Source of the DNA: Rhizobium sp. CC-YZS058
GTDB taxonomy: Bacteria > Pseudomonadota > Alphaproteobacteria > Rhizobiales > Rhizobiaceae
Length of the DNA: 64,000 nt
NCBI RefSeq assembly: GCF_034720595.1
Contig: NZ_JAYESJ010000001.1
Location: forward strand, 1,266,001-1,330,000
Reading direction: 5' to 3'
In this document: positions 19,009 through 28,536 of the stretch, piece after piece
How positions within the stretch are numbered: the first letter of the stretch is position 1
Layout: each line of letters opens with the position of its first letter
Position numbers and translations under genes: made by a program
The notes under the pieces: generated by a model
Told to the model about the DNA's origin: nothing
Seen by the model: only the letters and a program-made list of their open reading frames with translations
The model's database searches: none

Positions 19009-20103
19009 TCAATAGCCGGTCATCTCCAGATAGCCGCGGCCTTCATGGCTGCCTGAAAAGAAGATCGGCCCTTCCCAGTAGGGCGTTCGGGTGGCCATCC
19101 AGGCTTGCGGGTTCAAAGGTTCGGTGACGATGTCGAGCCCGCGGTCGGCAAGGCGCACCTGCCAGCGTGTCGGAACGTCCCGCCCCGCAACAGGGCTCTG
19201 GCCGAGCGGCGAGACGCTGAGGGCGCCGGCGGCGAGAGGCGTCGGCGTGCCATCGGCGGCGATCCAGGTGGCGGAGGTATAGCCGGCGCCGCCATCGCGC
19301 AGGCGAAAGCCCATCAGCTTCTCGCCGCTCGTGAAATGCAGTGAGAACCAGTCCCATCCGGTCTGGTCGCTGGCAAGCGGTTGCGAGGACCATTCGCGGT
19401 CGAGCCAGGCCTGTCCGGTGACGGTGACAGGGCCGGAGGGAAGCGTCAGCCTGCCCTCGACGCGGTAGAAGGGCTGGGAATAATAGAAGCTCGCCTGGCC
19501 GGCTGCGGATTTGACCGAATAGCCGTTCTGCCCCTGCGGCACGAGCGGGCCGGTGGCGGTGAGCGAGAGATCGTAGGAGAACGCCGCGCCGCTTGCCTGC
19601 AGTGTGACATGGGCGAGCTGGTCGGTGCTCTGCGGGGCATCTGCCCGCCGGGCAAGGCGCCAGTCGTCGATCCAGGCGGCAAAGGGGGCCGCCGTCACGC
19701 CCGCCTGGCCGATGCCGCCGCGCGACAGTCGCTCGGAAACGAACTGCGTCTCCCGCGTCGTGATCGCCGCATGGCCGAGCCAGATCTGCGGGCTCTGCCA
19801 GCCTTCCGCCTCGCGCGGGGCGAGCGCCGAACGGAACAGCGTCCACTGAACCCCGTAGGGCGTGCCGTCGGGGCCTTCGAGATTGGCGGTCAGATACCAC
19901 CATTCGATCCTGAAATCCGGGTGCGCCCCGTGATCGCGCGGGAAGAGGAAGGGCCTGCCCGGCGCCGGCACCGAAAACCCTTCCGCCGTGGTGCCGAGGC
20001 CGGCAAAGCCCTGGGTCAGGCCGGTGCGCGGCAGGGCAAGGCCGGCAAGGCCAGCAAGGAGCAGGCGGCGGCGCGACAGGCCGAGCGGAGCGCTAGCGTT
20101 CAT
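19009..20103 (-). CDS. CrtC/AttH-like lipocalin-fold secreted protein
   Basis: A 364-aa protein of the family that includes AttH and carotenoid 1,2-hydratase CrtC, which has two lipocalin-like barrels. The stretches HGAHPDFRIEWWYLTANLEGPDG and GQAWLDREWSSQPLASDQTGWDWFSLHF are its signatures. The N-terminus LSRRRLLLAGLAGLALP looks like a twin-arginine signal, so it is probably exported folded. Its start overlaps the permease stop by 11 bases, so it is co-translated with the ABC transporter. The substrate is unknown; no carotenoid genes are nearby, which argues against a carotenoid role. Confidence 0.8.
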   Translation of the reverse strand: MNASAPLGLSRRRLLLAGLAGLALPRTGLTQGFAGLGTTAEGFSVPAPGRPFLFPRDHGAHPDFRIEWWYLTANLEGPDGTPYGVQWTLFRSALAPREAEGWQSPQIWLGHAAITTRETQFVSERLSRGGIGQAGVTAAPFAAWIDDWRLARRADAPQSTDQLAHVTLQASGAAFSYDLSLTATGPLVPQGQNGYSVKSAAGQASFYYSQPFYRVEGRLTLPSGPVTVTGQAWLDREWSSQPLASDQTGWDWFSLHFTSGEKLMGFRLRDGGAGYTSATWIAADGTPTPLAAGALSVSPLGQSPVAGRDVPTRWQVRLADRGLDIVTEPLNPQAWMATRTPYWEGPIFFSGSHEGRGYLEMTGY

Positions 20104-22504
20104 TGGCGAAGACCTTCAGCAGATCGGCCGGCGAGAGTACCGCCAGCCGGCGCAGCGGGATGAGGGCTGAGATCAGGCTGGCCAAGAGCGCCAGCGCGCC
20201 GAGCCGCAGCCAGTCGGACGGGAAGATGTGGATCGGCAGCCGCCACCCGAAGGCCTCGACATTGACGATGGCCAGCAGCACCCAGGCAAGCCCCAGGCCG
20301 ACGGGCAGGGCGGCGATCAGCGTCAGCAGCGCCAGCAGCAGCGTGCGCACCAGTTCCAGCCAGACCAGCTGCCGGCGCGTAAGCCCCATGGCCCAGACGG
20401 GGGCAAGCTGCGGCAGGCGCATGGTGGACAGCGTCATCAGGCTCGCGAACATGGCAAGCCCCGCAACACCCAGCGTCAGCACGTTCAGCGCCGCGGTGAC
20501 GGAGAAGGTCTGCTCGAAGATTTCCAGCGAGCGCCGCTTGAGCGCGCCCTGGTCGATCATCGCCGTCTCGGGCAGGCCGAAGCGATCGCCAAGCGCGCGT
20601 TTGAGCGCCGGCACGTCGGCGGGTGGCAGGCGCAACCCGTAGCGCAGCCGCTCGACCTCCGGATAATGGGCGGCCAGCGCCTCGACATTGACGATCACCT
20701 GGCCGACCGGATTGCCGTAATCGGAATAGATGCCGACGACGCGCGTGCTCCAGCCGCCGGGCAGCACCAGCGGGTCGCCGACGGCGATCCCGTCCCGCCG
20801 GCTCATCTGCTCGTTCACCAGGGCTCCGGTGCCGCGCGCCACCTGGTCCCAGGCGTCCGGGGCGCGGTCGAGGAGCGGCCAGTTGTCGCGATAGGTGGCA
20901 TGGTCGGCGGCACCGTAGATCTCGGCCGGCTGGCCGCCCACCGTCCCCTCGACGCTCCAGATCGGCAGGATCGCCTGCACCTTGCCCGGCAGGAAGGCGC
21001 GCAGGGCTGCCGCCTCCGCCTCGCTGCGCGCGGTCACATAGAGTTCCGAAGCGAGCCGCTGATCGAGCCAGCCGGTGAAGGTGAGGCGGAAACTCGAGAC
21101 CATGGTGCCGACGCCGATATTGGCCGAGAGCGCGAGCAGCAGCGCCATCAGCGCCAGCGACAGGCCGGGCAGTTGCTGGCGCGTATCGGCCCAGAACCAC
21201 TGCGCAAGCGCCCGGCGCGAGAGCCGTTCCATGCCGGAAAGGAGGAGAGTGAGGACGACCGGAAGCAGGAGGGCGGCGCCGAGCAGCAGCGCGCCGAGCA
21301 CGGCAAAGCCCGCAACCAGCCCGGAGCCCCAGACCGCGAGCGCGACCGACGCCACAAATAGGAGCAGGCTCGCCAGCGCCTGGATGCGAAGCGCCCGTTC
21401 GGACGCCCGCGCCCAGGCCCGCGGTTGGGCAGGCGCCAGAAGCGGCATATGCGCGACGCGCCAGAGGCTCTGCGCCGCCGCGGCGAGCGCGCCCAGAACC
21501 GCGATCAACAGGCCGGAGAGCCACCACTCCGGCCTCAGCGTCAGCGTGCCGGGCACCGAGGCGCCATAGAGCCCCTGCAGGGTCGCCGCCACGCCCGGCA
21601 GCAGGAGGGAACCGACGAGATAGCCGAGCGCGACGCCGGCAAGGCCGGCAAGCGTCGCGAAGGCGAGCAGCTCCGCGACCAGCAGCACGGTCAGCGCGCG
21701 GGCGGAGAGGCCGAGCGAGCGCAGCGTGCGGAAGGTCGCCCGTCGCTGCTCGAAGGCAAGGCCGATGGCGGAATAGACGATGAACAGGCCGACGGCGAAG
21801 GCGAGGAAGCCGAAGGCGGTCAGGTTAAGGTGGAAGCTGTCGGTCAGGCGCGAGATGTCGCCGCCGGCCTCCGGCGACTTCAAGGTCAGGTCCGGGGCGA
21901 TTTCCGCAAGCGGCCGGCGCGCTGCCGGCTGTTCCGGCGCAAGCAGGAGCCGGCTGATTTCTCCGGGTCGGTTCAGCAGCGTCTGGGCGATCCCGATATC
22001 GGCGGTGCCGGTGCCGGGCACCATGCTGGCCTCGGCCTTGAGCGGCACAGGCGACGTGAGGCCAAGAGACGCTGCCGTCTCCGGTGCGACGAAGATCAGG
22101 CCGGGCGGGGTAATGAAGGGCAGAAAATCGCCGAGCGCTTCGCCGGACAGCGCGCCGGCTTCGCCGGGCAGCGTTGCCGGGTCGATGCCGATCAGCCGCA
22201 ACCGCGTGCTGCCGATCTTGAGCTCTCCTTCGAGGACGGGCGAGACCAGCCAGCCGGCGCGCCGCAGCGAAACATAGGTCGCCTGCGCAATCGGACGGCC
22301 ATCGGCATGGACGAGCTGGGTCAGCTGGTCCTGGCCGATCAGCCGCGCCGCACGATCATAGCTCGCCCGGGCTTCGGCATTGATGGCCTGCACGCCGGAC
22401 CAGAGCGCCGTGGCGAGCGAGAGGCCGACGAGCAACATGAGGAGCTGCATCGGCCGCCGCCGCCAATGGGAAAGCAGCGCGCCGAGCGCGGCAGCCCAGC
22501 TCAT
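20093..22504 (-). CDS. ABC transporter permease, large FtsX type
   Basis: An 803-aa inner-membrane protein with two FtsX/MacB-like modules. TM1 lies in PMQLLMLLVGLSLATALWSG, followed by a periplasmic domain; a mid-protein set of TMs follows around SAIGLAFEQRRATFRTLRSLG, then a second periplasmic domain and a final three-TM set (LNVLTLGVAGLAMFASLMTLS onward). Such permeases move lipids, lipoproteins or peptides out of the membrane rather than importing solutes. It overlaps the ATPase gene by 4 bases upstream and the CrtC/AttH-like gene by 11 bases downstream. Confidence 0.86.
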   Translation of the reverse strand: MSWAAALGALLSHWRRRPMQLLMLLVGLSLATALWSGVQAINAEARASYDRAARLIGQDQLTQLVHADGRPIAQATYVSLRRAGWLVSPVLEGELKIGSTRLRLIGIDPATLPGEAGALSGEALGDFLPFITPPGLIFVAPETAASLGLTSPVPLKAEASMVPGTGTADIGIAQTLLNRPGEISRLLLAPEQPAARRPLAEIAPDLTLKSPEAGGDISRLTDSFHLNLTAFGFLAFAVGLFIVYSAIGLAFEQRRATFRTLRSLGLSARALTVLLVAELLAFATLAGLAGVALGYLVGSLLLPGVAATLQGLYGASVPGTLTLRPEWWLSGLLIAVLGALAAAAQSLWRVAHMPLLAPAQPRAWARASERALRIQALASLLLFVASVALAVWGSGLVAGFAVLGALLLGAALLLPVVLTLLLSGMERLSRRALAQWFWADTRQQLPGLSLALMALLLALSANIGVGTMVSSFRLTFTGWLDQRLASELYVTARSEAEAAALRAFLPGKVQAILPIWSVEGTVGGQPAEIYGAADHATYRDNWPLLDRAPDAWDQVARGTGALVNEQMSRRDGIAVGDPLVLPGGWSTRVVGIYSDYGNPVGQVIVNVEALAAHYPEVERLRYGLRLPPADVPALKRALGDRFGLPETAMIDQGALKRRSLEIFEQTFSVTAALNVLTLGVAGLAMFASLMTLSTMRLPQLAPVWAMGLTRRQLVWLELVRTLLLALLTLIAALPVGLGLAWVLLAIVNVEAFGWRLPIHIFPSDWLRLGALALLASLISALIPLRRLAVLSPADLLKVFANER

Positions 22505-23157
22505 GCGATGCGCCCGGCGGTCAGATGGACGCGACGATCCAGACGGTCGGCCAGCCGCTGCGAGTGCGTGACCATGAGCAGCGCGGCGCCCGTTTCGGCG
22601 ACGAGCGACAGCATGAGGGCCAGCACCTGCTCGCTCGTCGCCTCGTCGAGATTGCCGGTCGGTTCGTCGGCCAGCACCAGCTTCGGCCTGGCGGCCAGCG
22701 TTCGGCCGATCGCCACGCGCTGCTGCTGCCCGCCGGAGAGCTGTTCCGGATAGCGCAAGAGGAGCGAGGCGAGACCCAGCCGCTCGGCGAGCTTGGCGTT
22801 CCAGGCGGGGTCGTGCCGGCCGGCAAGCCGGGCGTGGAAGGCAAGATTGGCACCGACGGTGAGCGAGGGGATGAGGTTGAACTGCTGGAAGATCAGCCCG
22901 ACCGTGCTGCGTCGGAGCGCTGCGCGGCCGGCATCGCCGAGCGCCGCCATGTCAGCGCCATCGATGAGGATCTGCCCGCGGTCGGGCTCGTCGAGGCCGG
23001 CGGCCAGATGCAGGAGCGTGCTCTTGCCGCTGCCGGATTCGCCGGTCAGCGCCAGGCTTTCGCCGGCGGACAAAGAAAGGTCGATCCCGTCCAGCACGGT
23101 CAGCGGCCCCTCCGCCGTCCGATAGGTCTTCGACACGTCCGTCATTGCGATGACCAT
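22501..23157 (-). CDS. ABC transporter ATP-binding protein, LolD/MacB type
   Basis: A 218-aa ATPase partner of the FtsX-type permease. Walker A is GESGSGKST, the signature is LSGGQQQRVAIGRTLA, and Walker B is LVLADEPTGNLDEAT; the PTGNLD form is typical of LolD/MacB/YbbA ATPases. The ATG at 23157 follows AGGAG by four bases. The order ATPase, permease, CrtC-like protein on one strand resembles the attEFGH set of Agrobacterium and the YbbAP-type exporters. Confidence 0.9.
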   Translation of the reverse strand: MVIAMTDVSKTYRTAEGPLTVLDGIDLSLSAGESLALTGESGSGKSTLLHLAAGLDEPDRGQILIDGADMAALGDAGRAALRRSTVGLIFQQFNLIPSLTVGANLAFHARLAGRHDPAWNAKLAERLGLASLLLRYPEQLSGGQQQRVAIGRTLAARPKLVLADEPTGNLDEATSEQVLALMLSLVAETGAALLMVTHSQRLADRLDRRVHLTAGRIA

Positions 23158-23386
23158 GCGGCTCCTGCCCGTTCTGTCGCCTTCACTCCGGAATATAGGA
23201 GAGCGGCGGTCGCCTGCGAGGCGTCATTCTGCCGCGCGCGCCTCTTCAATGCCGTTGCCCGAAACCTGTCGGTGGGAATGAAACTATCTGCGCCTGCCTC
23301 AGTTGGACGACCCTGCAGCCGGGGACCTGGTCGGGCTCTCGGACTTCGAGCGACAGACACCAGAAACAGAACAGGCGGGTTTCATC

Positions 23387-24562
23387 ATGCGGGCATTGGT
23401 TTGGCACGGCAAGGAAGACATCCGGTGCGATAGGGTCAGCGATCCCGAGATCGAGGATCCGCGCGATGCGATCATCAAGGTGACCAGCTGCGCCATCTGC
23501 GGCTCGGACCTGCACCTCTTCCACAACTTCATCCCTGCCATGATGCCGGGCGACATCATGGGCCATGAGATGATGGGCGAGGTGGTGGAAACCGGGTCCG
23601 ACATGCGCGGCAAGCTCAAGAAGGGCGATCGCATCGTCGTGCCCTTCACCATCAATTGCGGCGAATGCGAGCAGTGCAAGCGCGGCAATTATTCGGTCTG
23701 CGAGCGGAGCAACCGCAACAAGGCGATCGCCGACAAGGCCTTCGGCCACACGACGGCCGGGCTCTTCGGCTATACGCATCTGACCGGCGGCTATCCGGGC
23801 GGGCAGGCGGAATATATGCGCGTGCCCTTTGCCGACGAGACCCACATCAAGGTGCCCGACAGCCTGACGGACGAGCAGGTGCTGTTCCTGGGCGATATCT
23901 TCCCGACCGGCTGGCAGGCCGCCGTCCATTGCGACATCGAGCCGACCGATACGGTGGCGGTCTGGGGTTGCGGCCCGGTTGGCCAGATGGCGATCCGCAG
24001 CGCGATCCTGCTCGGCGCCAAGCAGGTGGTCGCGATCGACTGCATCTCCGAACGGCTCTCGATGGCCAGCGCCGCCGGCGCGATCACCATCGACTTTTCC
24101 GAAGAGAGCGTCGTCGAGCGGCTGAACGAGCTGACCTCCGGCAAGGGACCGGAAAAGTGCATCGACAGTGTCGGCCTTGAAGCCCACGTCTCGATAGGTC
24201 AGCCGGACACGCTGCTCGATCGCGCCAAGCAGATGATGATGCTGGAGAATGACCGGCCGCATGTGCTGCGCGAGATGATCTATGTCTGCCGTCCCGGCGG
24301 CATCCTGTCGATCCCCGGCGTCTATTCCGGCCTCGTCGACAAGATCCCGATGGGCCAAGCCATGAACAAGGGTCTCACCTTCCGCATGGGCCAGACCCAT
24401 GTGCGCCGCTGGACCGACGATCTCCTGCGCCGCATCGAGGAAGGCCAGATCGACCCGTCCTTCGTCATCACCCATACGGCGACGCTGGAGGAGGGGCCCG
24501 AGATGTACAAGGTGTTCCGCGACAAGCAGGACAGCTGCATCAAGGTCGTCCTCAAACCCTGA
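23387..24562 (+). CDS. Zinc-dependent alcohol dehydrogenase
   Basis: A 391-aa medium-chain dehydrogenase related to the glutathione-independent formaldehyde dehydrogenase group. Catalytic zinc ligands lie in CAICGSDLH and MGHEMMGEV, the four structural-zinc cysteines in [15 protein letters not shown], and the NAD site is [14 protein letters not shown]. The ATG at 23387 begins the conserved [12 protein letters not shown]; the open frame back to 23303 is not family-like. A weak stress-promoter-like match (GAAAC-N16-AGTT at 23280) lies upstream. The downstream small gene is likely co-transcribed. Confidence 0.88.
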   Translation: MRALVWHGKEDIRCDRVSDPEIEDPRDAIIKVTSCAICGSDLHLFHNFIPAMMPGDIMGHEMMGEVVETGSDMRGKLKKGDRIVVPFTINCGECEQCKRGNYSVCERSNRNKAIADKAFGHTTAGLFGYTHLTGGYPGGQAEYMRVPFADETHIKVPDSLTDEQVLFLGDIFPTGWQAAVHCDIEPTDTVAVWGCGPVGQMAIRSAILLGAKQVVAIDCISERLSMASAAGAITIDFSEESVVERLNELTSGKGPEKCIDSVGLEAHVSIGQPDTLLDRAKQMMMLENDRPHVLREMIYVCRPGGILSIPGVYSGLVDKIPMGQAMNKGLTFRMGQTHVRRWTDDLLRRIEEGQIDPSFVITHTATLEEGPEMYKVFRDKQDSCIKVVLKP

Positions 24563-24601
24563 TCCTCCCGCCCCACTCCCAGACCTTGAAGGAGGTTGTC
24601 C

Positions 24602-25165
24602 ATGACATTCCTGTCCAATCTGACCCGGTCGGAAGGTGATCCGAAGGTGATCTCGACCGGCCCCAGCTCGCGCTCGACCGCCGACAGCCTCGCCAAGGGG
24701 CTCGGCTGGTTCAGCCTGGCGCTCGGCGCGGCCGAACTCATGGCGCCCGGCCGCATCGCCCGCACGCTCGGCATGGAGGGCAAGGAAAACCTGATCCGCG
24801 CCTACGGCATCCGCGAGATCGGCGCCGGCATGCTGACCCTTTCCGTCGACAGCCAGGCCGGCCTGATGAGCCGGGTGGCCGGCGATGGGCTCGACATCGT
24901 CACCCTGATGGGTGCGATGGGCGAGGACAATCGAAAGCGGCAGAATGTCGGCGCGGCTCTGGCCGTCGTACTCGGCATCACCGCGCTGGATCTCGTGGCC
25001 ACCAAGGCCGCCACCGCGCGCCACGCGCGCACCGCGGCGGGACCGACGGGGCGCGACTTTTCCGACCGGTCCGGCTTTCCCAAGGGCGTTGCCGCGGCCC
25101 GCGGGGCAGGCGTCACGCCGCCGCGCCAGCTCTCAGACCTGCGTGCCGCGCCGCGTCCAGCCTGA
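24602..25165 (+). CDS. Unknown small membrane-associated protein
   Basis: A 187-aa protein. Its middle part (GLGWFSLALGAAELMAPGRIARTLGMEGKENLIRAYGIREIGAGML) resembles the membrane segment seen next to or fused with polyketide cyclase/SRPBCC proteins in rhizobia, but no SRPBCC domain follows here. Hydrophobic segments lie at about 30-50 and 118-135; the C-terminus is basic and Gly/Arg/Pro rich. AAGGAGG sits 6 bases before the ATG, a near-perfect ribosome site, 39 bases after the dehydrogenase stop. The function is unknown. Confidence 0.7.
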   Translation: MTFLSNLTRSEGDPKVISTGPSSRSTADSLAKGLGWFSLALGAAELMAPGRIARTLGMEGKENLIRAYGIREIGAGMLTLSVDSQAGLMSRVAGDGLDIVTLMGAMGEDNRKRQNVGAALAVVLGITALDLVATKAATARHARTAAGPTGRDFSDRSGFPKGVAAARGAGVTPPRQLSDLRAAPRPA

Positions 25166-25177
25166 GCCGGACGCCCG

Positions 25178-25229
25178 CACGATCGGCTGCAGTGCGGATG
25201 ATCTTTCTTCCGCACTGCAGCAGATCGTG
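25178..25229. repeat. Long imperfect palindrome upstream of glgE
   Basis: Outer arms CACGATC and GATCGTG and inner arms CTGCAGTGCGGA and TCCGCACTGCAG are separated by a two-base internal mismatch and enclose a 10-base loop. It lies between the preceding small gene and the glgE promoter. It may be a terminator without a T-run, or a dispersed palindromic element. Confidence 0.6.
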
Positions 25230-25230
25230 A

Positions 25231-25255
25231 GGAACCGAACCGGCTCCCCGGGGTT
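25231..25255 (+). promoter_or_regulatory. EcfG/RpoE2-type stress promoter for the glucan operon
   Basis: GGAAC, 16-base spacer, GGTT, 27 bases before ATG 25283. This fits the RpoE2 form of the consensus (GGAAC-N18-TT). Transcription would start near 25262, which excludes the in-frame TTG at 25256 as the translation start. Confidence 0.6.
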
Positions 25256-25282
25256 TTGGACCAAAAGCTGCGAGACGTCCTC

Positions 25283-28200
25283 ATGAATGCACATGCCCGT
25301 CCCGAAACCACCGCCCGCCTGACCCAGCCGCCCCGCATCTACTATATCCATCCGCTGCTCGTCGGCGGCCTGGACCAGTGGCGTGGCCTCTTCGATCACG
25401 CCCGCTCGCTCGGATTCGATACGGTGCTGACTGCGCCGCTCTATCCGCGCGGCGAAGGGGCCAGCGTCTTCGTCAGCCGCAGTCAGGATCGGCTCGACCC
25501 TGCCTACGGGCTGGGCGACGATCTCGAACGCGGAATGCTGAACCTCGCCGATGCCGCCCGCGCGGCCGGCGTCCGATTGATGATGGATTTCGTCGTCGAC
25601 CGGATCGCCGAAGAGACCGGCGGCGCGCGACAGGCGCTCGATCCCCGAATTCCTCCGCTTCTCTCCGGCAGCCGTCCGCTCGCACCGATCGGCGAGGGGG
25701 AGGGCGTGACGCATCTGGCGGAGCGGCTGACGCGCCTCGCTTCTCTTGGCCTGAGCGGCGTGCGCTGCCTCGGCCTGGAGCAGGCCGATCCCGATGCCTG
25801 GCGTGCGCTGGTTGCCCGGGTGCGCAGTTCCGCGCCGGACTTCAGCCTCCTTGCCTGGACGCCGGGAACGGCCTTTGCAACCCGTGTGGCGCTGGCCGGG
25901 GCCGGCTTCGACGGATGTTTTTCCTCCTTTGCCTGGTGGGATCTGCAGGAGCGCTGGTTCCTAGAGGAAGCCGCAGTGCAAAACGCCTTTCCGCTGCAGA
26001 TTGCCGCCCCCGAGGCGCCCTTTGCCAAGCGCGTGGCGCACGGAACGGAAAGCGCCGAGGTGCTGGAGCGCCGGGCGCGGCGCATGCTGCGTCTCTCTGC
26101 GCTCCTCGGCGGCGGGCTGATGGTACCGATGGGCTTCGAATTCGGGCTTGCCGCCCCGCTCGATCCGCTGTTCGGACAGGCCGAGGGCCTGCGCGGCCTG
26201 AAAGACCGCGGTGCCTTCGATCTTTCCGCGGAAATCCGCAGCGTCAACCAGATGCTCTCGGCCACGCGTCCCTTGCGCCGCCCGCCGCCGCAGCTGCTGA
26301 CGGCCTCGCAATCCTCGGTTTCGGCACTGCTCATAGGCGACAAGCCGGACCTTCGCCTCGCCGAACAGGTACAGATCGTGTTGTACAACCGCGATCTGCG
26401 CAACAGCGCCCGCGTGCCGTTCAACGCGTTGCGCGAGGCTGCGGCCGCCTTTCTTCCGCTCGTGTCTGCCGATGATCCGTCGCTGACGCTGGATGCCGAT
26501 CTGCGTTTGCCGCCCGGTGCCGTTCGGGTCTCCGAAGGGCGGGCTTCGCGCGCCATCCGGCTGGAGGGTTTCGCTGTCGACGCGACGCAGGCGGCCGCGT
26601 CCCCGCGGCTTGCCATCGAGGCCGTGACACCCTCGGTCGACGACGGACGTTTTCCCGTCAAGCGCGTCGTCGGGGAGACTGTCCGTGTCGAGGCGGATAT
26701 CTTCGGTGACGGCCATGATCCGCTTGCAGCCGCGCTGTTCTGGCGGGCGGCGGATGAGGCGGAATGGTCCGAGGTTGCGATGCAGCTGGTGGTCAACGAC
26801 CGCTGGCGCGCGGAGTTTACGCCGCGGCGCATGGGCCGGCACGAATTCGTCGTCGAGGCCTGGCGCAACCCCTTCGCCATCTTCCGCTACGAGCTCGGCA
26901 AGAAGCACGAGGCGCGGCTCGACCTGACGCTCGAAAACCAGGAAGGCATCAACCTTGTCAGCCGTGCTGCGGCCGAAGGGCCGGCGGAGACGAAAGCGGC
27001 GCTCCTGGCTCTCGTTGCGAAACTGGAGGCGGCGGACGCGTCTGCTCGGACGAGCCTGCTGCTCTCGGCCGATGTCTCGGCGCTGATGGCACGCGCCGAT
27101 CGGCGGCCGCATCGGGTCCGCTCGGCCGTGATTCCGCTCGATGCCGAGCGCAAGGCGGCAGCCTTTGCCAGTTGGTTCCAGGTCTTCCCGCGCTCGCAGA
27201 GCGGCGACGCCAATCGGCATGGCACCTTCGACGACGTGATCTCCCGCCTGCCGGCGATCCGCGAGATGGGCTTCGACGTCCTCTATTTTCCGCCAATCCA
27301 CCCGATCGGCACCACGAACCGCAAGGGCCGCAACAACACGCTGACCCCCGGGCCGAACGATCCCGGCAGCCCCTATGCGATCGGCTCGGACGCTGGCGGG
27401 CACAAGGCCATCCATCCGGAGCTCGGCGATTTCGACGATTTCCGCCGGCTGGTCACCGCGGCGGCGGAGCAGGGCCTCGAGATCGCCCTCGACCTCGCCA
27501 TCCAGGCCTCGCCCGACCATCCCTGGCTCAAGGAGCATCCCGGCTGGTTCGACTGGCGGCCGGACGGCACGATCCGCTATGCGGAAAACCCGCCCAAGAA
27601 ATACGAAGACATCGTCAATGTCGATTTCTACGCAAAGGACGCCGTGCCCTCGCTCTGGACCGAGCTGCGCGACACCGTCCAGCTCTGGGTCGATCAGGGC
27701 GTCAAGCTCTTCCGCGTCGACAATCCGCACACCAAGCCGTTTCCCTTCTGGGAATGGCTGATCGCCGATATCCGCGCCCGGCACCCGGAGGTCGTCTTCC
27801 TCTCGGAGGCCTTCACCAAGCCGAAGGTCATGTACCGGCTGGCGAAAGTCGGGTTCTCGCAGTCCTACACCTACTTCACCTGGCGCAACACCAAGTGGGA
27901 GCTGGAGGAATACATGCGGGAGATCACGACCGAGGCGCCGAAGGACTTCTTCCGCCCGCACTTCTTCGTCAACACCCACGATATCAACCCGGATTTCCTG
28001 CAGAACGCGCCGCGCTCGGCCTATCTGATCCGCGCCGCGCTGGCCGCGACGCTGTCCGGGCTCTGGGGGGTCTATAACGGGTTCGAGCTGTGCGAAGGCC
28101 GCCCCGATGCCAAGCGCAAGGAATATGCCGACAGCGAGAAATACGAGATCCGCGCCTGGGACTATGACCGGCCGGGCCATATCAAGGGCGAGATCGCGAT

Positions 28201-28522
28201 GCTCAACCGCATCCGGCGCGACAATCCGGCCCTTCACTCGCATCTCGGCCTGACCTTGCTGCCGGCTTGGAACGACAATGTGATGTTCTTCGAGAAGGCG
28301 AGCGCCGGTCGGGAGAATGTCGTGCTGGTCGGCATCAGCCTCGATCCGCATCACGACCAGGAAGCCGATGTCGAGATCCCGCTCTGGTCGTGGAACCTTC
28401 CGGACAGTGCATCCCTTCCCATGGAAGATTTGATCGCCAACCGCGCCTTCACCTGGACAGGAAAAATCCAGCGCCTGCGCTTCGGCCCGCACCTGCCGTT
28501 CGGCATTTGGCGCGTGAGATGA
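25283..28522 (+). CDS. glgE: Alpha-1,4-glucan:maltose-1-phosphate maltosyltransferase with extra N-terminal domain
   Basis: This 1079-aa cytoplasmic enzyme adds maltosyl units from maltose 1-phosphate to alpha-glucans. The C-terminal two thirds are classical GlgE: a beta-sandwich domain, FASWFQVFPRSQSGDANRHG, the nucleophile Asp in GVKLFRVDNPHTKP, the acid Glu in VVFLSEAFTKPK, and FVNTHDINPDFL. Before this are about 430 residues that characterised GlgE (about 660-700 aa) lacks. They look like a worn GH13 barrel (PRIYYIHPLLVGGLDQWRGLF, RLMMDFVVDRIAEETGG) without an evident catalytic set. ATG 25283 is chosen because of the promoter position. The treS-maltokinase gene overlaps its end region. 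Confidence 0.93.
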   Translation: MNAHARPETTARLTQPPRIYYIHPLLVGGLDQWRGLFDHARSLGFDTVLTAPLYPRGEGASVFVSRSQDRLDPAYGLGDDLERGMLNLADAARAAGVRLMMDFVVDRIAEETGGARQALDPRIPPLLSGSRPLAPIGEGEGVTHLAERLTRLASLGLSGVRCLGLEQADPDAWRALVARVRSSAPDFSLLAWTPGTAFATRVALAGAGFDGCFSSFAWWDLQERWFLEEAAVQNAFPLQIAAPEAPFAKRVAHGTESAEVLERRARRMLRLSALLGGGLMVPMGFEFGLAAPLDPLFGQAEGLRGLKDRGAFDLSAEIRSVNQMLSATRPLRRPPPQLLTASQSSVSALLIGDKPDLRLAEQVQIVLYNRDLRNSARVPFNALREAAAAFLPLVSADDPSLTLDADLRLPPGAVRVSEGRASRAIRLEGFAVDATQAAASPRLAIEAVTPSVDDGRFPVKRVVGETVRVEADIFGDGHDPLAAALFWRAADEAEWSEVAMQLVVNDRWRAEFTPRRMGRHEFVVEAWRNPFAIFRYELGKKHEARLDLTLENQEGINLVSRAAAEGPAETKAALLALVAKLEAADASARTSLLLSADVSALMARADRRPHRVRSAVIPLDAERKAAAFASWFQVFPRSQSGDANRHGTFDDVISRLPAIREMGFDVLYFPPIHPIGTTNRKGRNNTLTPGPNDPGSPYAIGSDAGGHKAIHPELGDFDDFRRLVTAAAEQGLEIALDLAIQASPDHPWLKEHPGWFDWRPDGTIRYAENPPKKYEDIVNVDFYAKDAVPSLWTELRDTVQLWVDQGVKLFRVDNPHTKPFPFWEWLIADIRARHPEVVFLSEAFTKPKVMYRLAKVGFSQSYTYFTWRNTKWELEEYMREITTEAPKDFFRPHFFVNTHDINPDFLQNAPRSAYLIRAALAATLSGLWGVYNGFELCEGRPDAKRKEYADSEKYEIRAWDYDRPGHIKGEIAMLNRIRRDNPALHSHLGLTLLPAWNDNVMFFEKASAGRENVVLVGISLDPHHDQEADVEIPLWSWNLPDSASLPMEDLIANRAFTWTGKIQRLRFGPHLPFGIWRVR

Positions 28523-28536
28523 TGGGAGAGATGAGA

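Noticed and set aside
19009..20103. Carotenoid 1,2-hydratase function for the CrtC-like gene
   Set aside because: The match is to the broader lipocalin-like family; the protein has an export signal and is coupled to an ABC exporter, with no carotenoid genes nearby.
23280..23304. Stress promoter (GAAAC-N16-AGTT) before the zinc alcohol dehydrogenase
   Set aside because: One mismatch in each box and a long distance (82 bases) to the start codon; too weak to annotate.
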